DNA from: Candidatus Gastranaerophilales bacterium | Lineage (GTDB): Bacteria; Cyanobacteriota; Vampirovibrionia; Gastranaerophilales; Gastranaerophilaceae | Direction of reading: 5' to 3' | NCBI GenBank assembly: GCA_017475485.1 | Contig: JAFVFO010000044.1 | Span: forward strand, 1-48,469 | Length of the DNA: 48,469 nt | Shown here: piece after piece, positions 43,818 to 48,469 of the stretch | Layout of the letters: every line of letters starts with the position of its first letter | Numbering within the stretch: the first letter of the stretch is position 1 | Notes under the pieces: model-generated | The model's database searches: none | The model's input: only the letters and a program-made list of their open reading frames with translations | Told to the model about the DNA's origin: nothing | Program-made: the position numbers and the translations under genes

Positions 43818-44617
43818 TGAAAAAAAAGATATTCTTATTAATTTTAACAATCACTTTAACATTTTGTCCGGTTTTGGCAAAAGATAAAATCGAAGTGTTA
43901 AACAAAGATAACGGTGTTTATATTTTTAAAATTGATACAAAAAAATATGGTGATAAAATTAAACCTTTTATAGCTCCAAAATTAACAACACCCAAAAAAG
44001 TTTATGATGACAACTGCTTTGACCTTGTTGTTAATGCAGGATTTTTTGATGTTAAAAACGGCAAAACAGTTTCTTATATAACAATAAATAATAAGCTGGT
44101 AGGTGATGTTAAAAAACATCCGGAACTTATAAAGTCCCTTGAAAACGAACAAAGGCTTGATAAAGTCCTATCCAGAGGCGAATTAAGAATTCTGGAAAAA
44201 AACAACAAATTAAAATTTGACATTGTAAGCCACAATGCACCAATTGACAAAGGCTATGCAATTAAACACGCGCTTCAGGCAGGTCCTATTCTTTATCCTG
44301 ATATGGACTTAGAAGGCGAAGGCTTTGTTAAATATGAAGACGGTGTGGTAAAATTCCAAAGTGTTGACATTTTAAAAAGACGTGAAAGAACAGCAATAGG
44401 TTTGAGGGGTAAATGGCTTTATATCGTATTATTCACAAAAGATTATAAAGTTGACGCTAATGAAATGCGCGATTATATGAAAGATAAATTGAAATTGAAA
44501 AAAATTCTCGCATTTGATGGCGGTCTTTCAACATCTGTAAATTATAAAGACATACAAGTAGGTTCTTTAGGAAAATACCAAAGACGCGTTAAATCATTCC
44601 TTGTTATTGAAAGGTAG
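43814..44617 (+). CDS. Secreted phosphodiester-glycosidase-family (DUF2233/NAGPA) protein
   Basis: The 267-residue product has a signal peptide (MMKKKIFLLILTITLTFCPVLA) and the NAGPA-domain hallmarks LVVNAGFFDVKNGKTVSY, QAGPILYPD, RRERTAIGLRG and ILAFDGGLSTSV. Family members include an N-acetylglucosamine phosphodiester hydrolase and exopolysaccharide-associated proteins. The gene overlaps the LptF/G permease by 4 bases, suggesting an envelope polysaccharide or LPS role; the substrate is unknown. Confidence 0.85.
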   Translation: MMKKKIFLLILTITLTFCPVLAKDKIEVLNKDNGVYIFKIDTKKYGDKIKPFIAPKLTTPKKVYDDNCFDLVVNAGFFDVKNGKTVSYITINNKLVGDVKKHPELIKSLENEQRLDKVLSRGELRILEKNNKLKFDIVSHNAPIDKGYAIKHALQAGPILYPDMDLEGEGFVKYEDGVVKFQSVDILKRRERTAIGLRGKWLYIVLFTKDYKVDANEMRDYMKDKLKLKKILAFDGGLSTSVNYKDIQVGSLGKYQRRVKSFLVIER

Positions 44618-44620
44618 AAT

Positions 44621-45058
44621 ATGAAAAAAATATCCGTAATTGAAATTGCAGTAATTATTTTTGCACTAACAACATTGATTATATATTGCATTCCGCAGCT
44701 TAAAAAGACGGATGAAAAGGAAATTCTGGCACAAGTAAAAGCAAGCAATGCTGTTTTTACATCTAAAGTAATTGAAGAATTTGCAAAAAACAAAAATGCA
44801 AAACCCTCGGCAGTTGCACAAAAAATTACCGAAGAACTAAATACAACCGAAATTAATCCTTACGACAACGATACGGAATTATATGTATTTAATAAAAATT
44901 GCAATGCATGTTCAAACGTTGAATATGATGACAATTTAAAAATGATTATTTTAACAACGCTTGATAAAAAAGGTGCATTAGTTGCAAGAACGGTTATCAA
45001 ACCGCCTTCTTACGTTACATATTACAAAGAAAATAAAGATAAAAAAGAACAAAATTAA
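44621..45058 (+). CDS. Unknown protein with pseudopilin-like N-terminus
   Basis: No family recognised. The 145-residue product starts MKKISVIEIAVIIFALTTLIIY, with a short basic leader, a Glu in the position typical of type IV pilin helices, and a single hydrophobic helix. The C-terminal domain has CNAC and KTDEKEILAQVKASNAVF. Pseudopilin-like architecture is a suggestion, since the usual Gly cleavage site is missing. It is the last gene of the lpt operon, and its end overlaps pdxA by 4 bases (convergent). Confidence 0.65.
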   Translation: MKKISVIEIAVIIFALTTLIIYCIPQLKKTDEKEILAQVKASNAVFTSKVIEEFAKNKNAKPSAVAQKITEELNTTEINPYDNDTELYVFNKNCNACSNVEYDDNLKMIILTTLDKKGALVARTVIKPPSYVTYYKENKDKKEQN

Positions 45059-45936
45059 GCAAGTTTCATTGCCAATTCAAGAGCTTTTACCATGCTTTCA
45101 GGATTGGCAATATTTTTCCCTGCAATATCATAAGCAGTACCCGAAGAAGGAGATGTCCTTATAACTTTCAGGCCTATTGTCGTATTCACTGCGTTATTAA
45201 ATGCTATTGCCTTTAAAGGGCACAAACCTTGATCATGATAGCAGGCTAAAATTACGTCATAGCTTAATTTTTCTTTATTTAAATATTCTTTTCCTATGCG
45301 TGCAAATAACGCATCGGCGCTTTGCGCTTTTAAAATATTTATTCCTTGTTTTTGGAGTTTATCAACAGCAGGATTTAAAATCTCTATTTCATCTAACCCC
45401 AAAATACCGTTCTCGCCGCCATGCGGATTTAGCGCACATAGCGCAATTTTTGGTTTTAGGATTTTATATTTTTGAACTAAAAAATCATTTAAAATTTTTG
45501 TTTGAACTATTATTTCTTCTTCGTTTAATTTTATATCAGACAATGCCACATGACGCGTCAAAAGCATAACCTTTAAATCATCCGCAATAAAAAGCATTTG
45601 CGCACGCTTTTCATTTGGCGATAAAAGACTTTCCAAAACTTCCGTTTGGCCCGAAAAAATATACCCTGCGTCATTTAATACTTTTTTAGATACCGGAGAT
45701 GTAACAATCGCTTGAATTTTGTTTTCCAAAGCAAGCTCGGAAGCCTTTTTTAATGATTGATAACAAAATTCGCCGTTATTTTCTATATCTATCGGAATAA
45801 AATCATAATCGACATCTATTTTTTCACCAATAATTAAAATATTTTCTTTCTCGGGCTTCAAAATATCAAGGGCCTTTTTTGTAAGCTCTTTTCCTATTCC
45901 TAATTTATCCCCTGTCGTTATTGCAATTTTTTTCAT
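45055..45936 (-). CDS. pdxA: Divergent PdxA-family dehydrogenase
   Basis: PdxA oxidises 4-phosphohydroxythreonine in PLP synthesis; the related PdxA2 acts on 4-phospho-D-threonate or -erythronate. The 293-residue product has CALNPHGGEN (metal His), ACYHDQGLCPLKA (metal His) and GTAYDIAGK. Two family motifs differ: the start TTGDKLGIGKE in place of TxGDPAGIGPE, and RTSPSSGTA in place of RTSxDHGTA. I chose the ATG at 45936, which gives the family start MKKIAITTGD and lies one base after the kinase stop. The DUF1537 neighbour suggests a PdxA2-type role. Confidence 0.85.
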   Translation of the reverse strand: MKKIAITTGDKLGIGKELTKKALDILKPEKENILIIGEKIDVDYDFIPIDIENNGEFCYQSLKKASELALENKIQAIVTSPVSKKVLNDAGYIFSGQTEVLESLLSPNEKRAQMLFIADDLKVMLLTRHVALSDIKLNEEEIIVQTKILNDFLVQKYKILKPKIALCALNPHGGENGILGLDEIEILNPAVDKLQKQGINILKAQSADALFARIGKEYLNKEKLSYDVILACYHDQGLCPLKAIAFNNAVNTTIGLKVIRTSPSSGTAYDIAGKNIANPESMVKALELAMKLA

Positions 45937-45937
45937 T

Positions 45938-47242
45938 TTATACTGATTTTTTATTATCAAAATGATTAATAATATCAATTAATGTTGTATTTGAGCCGAA
46001 ATTACCTGATTTTGTAACTATAATTTTTCCGTGCATATCAATACATAAAGGTATTGCAGGCATAATCGCATCAAGAATTTCCAAATATTTTGAATCTATT
46101 TTTTTAGCACATTTAAAAGAAGTTTCCCCGCCCAAAATAACCAGGATAAAGTCTGTTTTTAAATTAATTTCTTGGGTCAATTCAGCAAGAAAATCCGTTA
46201 TTTTGCTTTTAAATTCATCTTTTGCGATACCTGCGTCTATAAGGATATTTTCGGTTTCTTCAGATGTTAATTCATTATTTATTTCAGAAGAATGTACAAC
46301 GACATCAATTCCTTGAGATAACTTCCCGACAATCTTTTGTACCATTACTTCATCAATATTTGAAATAACATCCTGCGCCGTAAGGTCAATATAGCAAATA
46401 TCAGGCTTATTTTCCTTTAACTTCAAAATTTGATTATATGTAAGCTGGGTAGCAGAACCCGAAACAATAAGCCTTGCAAGGTTTGGCACATGCTCTATAT
46501 GCTTTGTTTCACTGCTGTGCGCAATTTTATTTATAGCATTTGCAAGTCCTGCACTGCCGCAAGGAAGTATATCATACCCGCATTTATCAATAGCAAACGC
46601 AATTTGTTCCAAATCGGTGTTAGACATTGCGTCAATTACAATTAATTTTTTGCCTTTTTCGACAAGTTCTTTAATTTTACCTATTATCGGCGCAGCCCCT
46701 TTAGATACTACGTTTAACCCAATGCAATCAATTAAATCATGGAAATTAGAGTTCAAATTTTTCTTTAAAATATCAGGTATATATGAATCATAAATCGGCG
46801 CTTTAGGGTCAAGCGCACACTGGGTACGTTCTAAAACCATACCATGCAACAATTGATACCCGCCGATTGTGGTTCTTTCTTCTTCGATATAAGCAGGGGC
46901 AATTATCGCAGCTTCCTTTTTTGTAGCTTCAAGTACGGCAGCAATTTCAGAACCGACATTCCCTCTTAAAGTAGAATCAATTTTTTTGTAAAAATCTTCA
47001 ATGCCAAGCGAATCACTCAAGGTTTCACAGGCTTTAATAACCCTGTCTATTGCAGTTTCACTGTCTATATTGCGTGATTCCGTTGAAATAGCCCAAACAT
47101 CAACATTATCTGAAGATGAAAAGTCTTGTTCAAGCTCTATTACTATTTTAGAGCTTTTCCCGTTTCTGAAATACTGAAGCGCGGTATCATTTGCGCCAGT
47201 TAAATCGTCTGCGATAACAATTGTTGCATTTGTTAAAGACAT
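45938..47242 (-). CDS. DUF1537 four-carbon acid-sugar kinase family protein
   Basis: The 434-residue product has the family start TIVIADDLTGANDTALQY, FYKKIDSTLRGNVGSE, IVSGSATQLTYNQI and the C-terminal nucleotide-binding FILVILGGETSFKCAK. Characterised members phosphorylate D-threonate, D-erythronate and related acids, and are typically coupled to PdxA2. Here pdxA starts one base after this gene, so a kinase-dehydrogenase pathway for a four-carbon sugar acid is likely. No aldolase or transporter for such acids is next to it. Confidence 0.9.
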   Translation of the reverse strand: MSLTNATIVIADDLTGANDTALQYFRNGKSSKIVIELEQDFSSSDNVDVWAISTESRNIDSETAIDRVIKACETLSDSLGIEDFYKKIDSTLRGNVGSEIAAVLEATKKEAAIIAPAYIEEERTTIGGYQLLHGMVLERTQCALDPKAPIYDSYIPDILKKNLNSNFHDLIDCIGLNVVSKGAAPIIGKIKELVEKGKKLIVIDAMSNTDLEQIAFAIDKCGYDILPCGSAGLANAINKIAHSSETKHIEHVPNLARLIVSGSATQLTYNQILKLKENKPDICYIDLTAQDVISNIDEVMVQKIVGKLSQGIDVVVHSSEINNELTSEETENILIDAGIAKDEFKSKITDFLAELTQEINLKTDFILVILGGETSFKCAKKIDSKYLEILDAIMPAIPLCIDMHGKIIVTKSGNFGSNTTLIDIINHFDNKKSV

Positions 47243-47254
47243 AATTTACTCTTA

Positions 47255-47590
47255 TTACATTACCTGCTGAGAATCTTTTTTAGAACCTACAAATGTATAA
47301 TCCGTAGCGTTAATTAAATATCTTTCTGCGGTTTCGCCATCAGGTGTCTGCCATTTTGAAATCATAATCTTGCCTTCAACCCCGACAAGAGCACCTTTTT
47401 TAATCCACTCAGCGGCAGATTCAGCTTTTTTATCCCATAGCTGAATATTAAACCAATCTGCTTCTCTTTGCTTTGTTTTAGGGTTCCACCTGTCAACGGC
47501 AATAGAAAAAGTTGTCTTGCTTTTACCGCTTTCAAAATATTTAATCTCAGGGTCTTGGCCAACTCGCCCAACTAATACAGCACTGTTCAT
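47255..47590 (-). CDS. ssb: Single-stranded DNA-binding protein lacking an acidic tail
   Basis: OB-fold ssDNA-binding protein for replication and repair. The 111-residue product starts MNSAVLVGRVGQDPEIKYFESGKSKTTFSIAVDRW and has ADWFNIQLWDKKAESAAEWIKKG (core WFNI.LW.K.AE....W..KG), all typical of Ssb. It ends GSKKDSQQVM, without the glycine-rich linker and acidic D-D-x-P-F tip that recruits partner proteins. It might be a secondary Ssb, with the main one elsewhere. It precedes the DUF1537 gene by 12 bases. Confidence 0.93.
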   Translation of the reverse strand: MNSAVLVGRVGQDPEIKYFESGKSKTTFSIAVDRWNPKTKQREADWFNIQLWDKKAESAAEWIKKGALVGVEGKIMISKWQTPDGETAERYLINATDYTFVGSKKDSQQVM

Positions 47591-47731
47591 ATCTAAACCT
47601 TTCGTTTTTTATTAATTATATTATAAAAATGTAAAAAATAACCCATAATGTAAACAATCTTAAAATCAAAATGGTAACTTTAATGCCCTTATTGTCTTAT
47701 TGCTTTAGTATCTTTTTCATAATTTACCAAC

Positions 47732-47758
47732 CCGTCATGCTGAACTCGTTTCAGCTTT
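47732..47758. repeat. Short palindromic dispersed-repeat-like element
   Basis: CCCGTCATGCTGAACTCG followed by TTTCAGC contains GCTGAA/TTCAGC, a 6-bp stem. It resembles the widespread GTCATGCTGAAC(T/C)(T/C)GTTTCAGCA intergenic elements seen in many bacteria. It appears once in this window, so whether it is repeated genome-wide is unproven. Confidence 0.4.
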
Positions 47759-47782
47759 CTACCTTTATCCGCACACTTTTTT

Positions 47783-47807
47783 AAAAAAAAGGGGAGCATA
47801 CGCTCCC
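47783..47807 (-). terminator. Terminator of the Cys-rich surface-protein gene
   Basis: On the minus strand GGGAGC-GTAT-GCTCCC (47807-47792) is followed by C and a run of eight T (47790-47783), 26 bases after the stop codon of the partial gene. Confidence 0.85.
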
Positions 47808-47832
47808 ACATACCAAAACACAAAATAAAATA

Positions 47833-48469
47833 TTATCTCCACAACCAGTTCCATTCCCAACGCATGTTGTAAATCCCAAAAAGCGCAATTGGTAAACCAG
47901 CAGTTGGTACGGTACGCGTATAATTACTCCCACAAGAACTTGTACTGCACGTTATAATAGACTTATCAGCGTACGTTATATCCACACTGCCAATTTTAAC
48001 AGGTACGGTACGCGTATAATTATTCCCACAAGAACTTGTACCGCACGTTATAATAGACTTATCAGCGTACGTTATAGTACCTGTCGGAAAAGTTATTACA
48101 CAAGATGTACCACTGAGTGTATACCCGCTTGAAGTGTCACACCCTGTACACCCTGAAGAATTACAACTTGTACATGCGGAATGTAAGGTTGTGCAGCTTT
48201 GAGCACCCGTATTCCCTGCAGGGCAATATTCAGAGCTTGAACATGCAGGGCAAGAGTTACTTGATAGTTTATGACCCGCTTGACAACCTGTACAGCTTCC
48301 AGCTGAACATGAACTGCAATAGCTTATAGCAGTTGAACATGCTTTAGGAGTACCTGATGTTCCTGCAGGGCAATATTGGCTTGCAGAACATGATGTACAA
48401 GAACCGCTATTTAGGTAATATCCGCCGTTACATTTAGTACAGCTTGCACCTGAACATGTACTACATCCG
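47833..48469 (-). CDS. Cys-rich surface protein, 3' end only
   Basis: The frame is open from the right edge to the stop at 47835-47833, giving at least 211 residues; the start lies outside the window. The first two thirds consist of Cys-rich modules such as CSTCSGASCTKCNGGYYL, CPAG, SYCSSCSAGSCTGCQAGH and CPACSSSEYC, of the furin/EGF/TNFR-like CxxC kind. Then come two copies of YADKSIITC...CGxNYTRTVP and a short aromatic tail MRWEWNWLWR. These features suggest a secreted, disulfide-rich adhesin-like protein; no family assignment is made. It has its own terminator. Confidence 0.75.
   Translation of the reverse strand, partial: GCSTCSGASCTKCNGGYYLNSGSCTSCSASQYCPAGTSGTPKACSTAISYCSSCSAGSCTGCQAGHKLSSNSCPACSSSEYCPAGNTGAQSCTTLHSACTSCNSSGCTGCDTSSGYTLSGTSCVITFPTGTITYADKSIITCGTSSCGNNYTRTVPVKIGSVDITYADKSIITCSTSSCGSNYTRTVPTAGLPIALFGIYNMRWEWNWLWR
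47906..48076 (-). repeat. Two near-identical 75-bp direct repeats inside the Cys-rich gene
   Basis: Positions 47906-47980 and 48002-48076 differ at only 2 of 75 bases and encode the motif ITYADKSIITC, then CGxNYTRTVP. The near identity at DNA level, in frame, points to recent duplication, a hotspot for copy-number change by slippage or recombination. Confidence 0.85.

Noticed and set aside
45937-45978. Earlier in-frame ATG for pdxA
   Set aside because: It adds a hydrophobic stretch of 14 residues inside the upstream kinase gene; the family start MKKIAITTGD begins at 45936.

Overview
The window is an AT-rich bacterial chromosome segment with dense, often overlapping genes. It is most likely from a gut-type, non-photosynthetic relative of the Cyanobacteria (Gastranaerophilales / Vampirovibrionia, 'Melainabacteria'). 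Supporting signs are an outer membrane (LptB and an LptF/G permease, a DUF374 acyltransferase, a WecA/TagO-type transferase), a fused TrpE-TrpG, a PPi-type phosphofructokinase, a FliA/WhiG-type sigma factor, and several uncharacterised proteins with a shared N-terminal signature of the kind M(K/N)IxSIxNxN(Y/F)xxK. The placement is inferred from gene content; no database search was possible.

Layout. (1) 1-9953, minus strand: the S10-spc ribosomal protein cluster, rpsJ-rplC-rplD-rplW-rplB-rpsS-rplV-rpsC-rplP-rpmC-rpsQ-rplN-rplX-rplE-rpsN, then rpsH-rplF. Three things are odd. A plus-strand lipoprotein-like HExxH gene with a bidirectional terminator splits rpsN from rpsH. GC-rich repeats abut the stop codons of rpsH and rplF. 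rplP carries an apparent frameshift in an A8 run. (2) 10000-11067: a secreted-looking protein made of four 75-residue Tyr-rich repeats. (3) 17391-11487, minus strand: a tightly packed operon csaB-like, hisA-hisI-hisE fusion, hisD, DUF374 acyltransferase, a membrane-anchored unknown, and two half-size CHR transporters. (4) 17492-22853: an SDR/radical SAM pair, a ZIP transporter, a secreted coiled-coil protein, a FliA-type sigma factor and tpiA. (5) 22863-29418: a complete trp operon (trpEG-D-C-F-B-A) behind a textbook attenuator whose 15-residue leader peptide has tandem Trp codons and appears to be leaderless. (6) 29450-37221: cysE, nupC-type transporter, a tiny coupled gene, a second HExxH protein, wecA/tagO-like, glyA, typA and an unknown. 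(7) 37260-45058: PPi-PFK, an orphan SPASM-like fragment, mscL with a zinc ribbon, ychF, a formyltransferase, lptB, lptF/G, a phosphodiester glycosidase-family protein and a pseudopilin-like protein. (8) 47590-45055, minus strand: ssb, a DUF1537 sugar-acid kinase and a divergent pdxA. (9) 47833-48469, minus strand: the 3' end of a large Cys-rich surface protein that runs off the window.

No tRNA, rRNA, CRISPR array, transposase or prophage was seen. The most noteworthy points are the trp attenuator, the interrupted ribosomal operon with its GC-rich repeats, the rplP homopolymer frameshift, the HisA-HisI-HisE fusion, and a pair of HExxH/EKEAY proteins.
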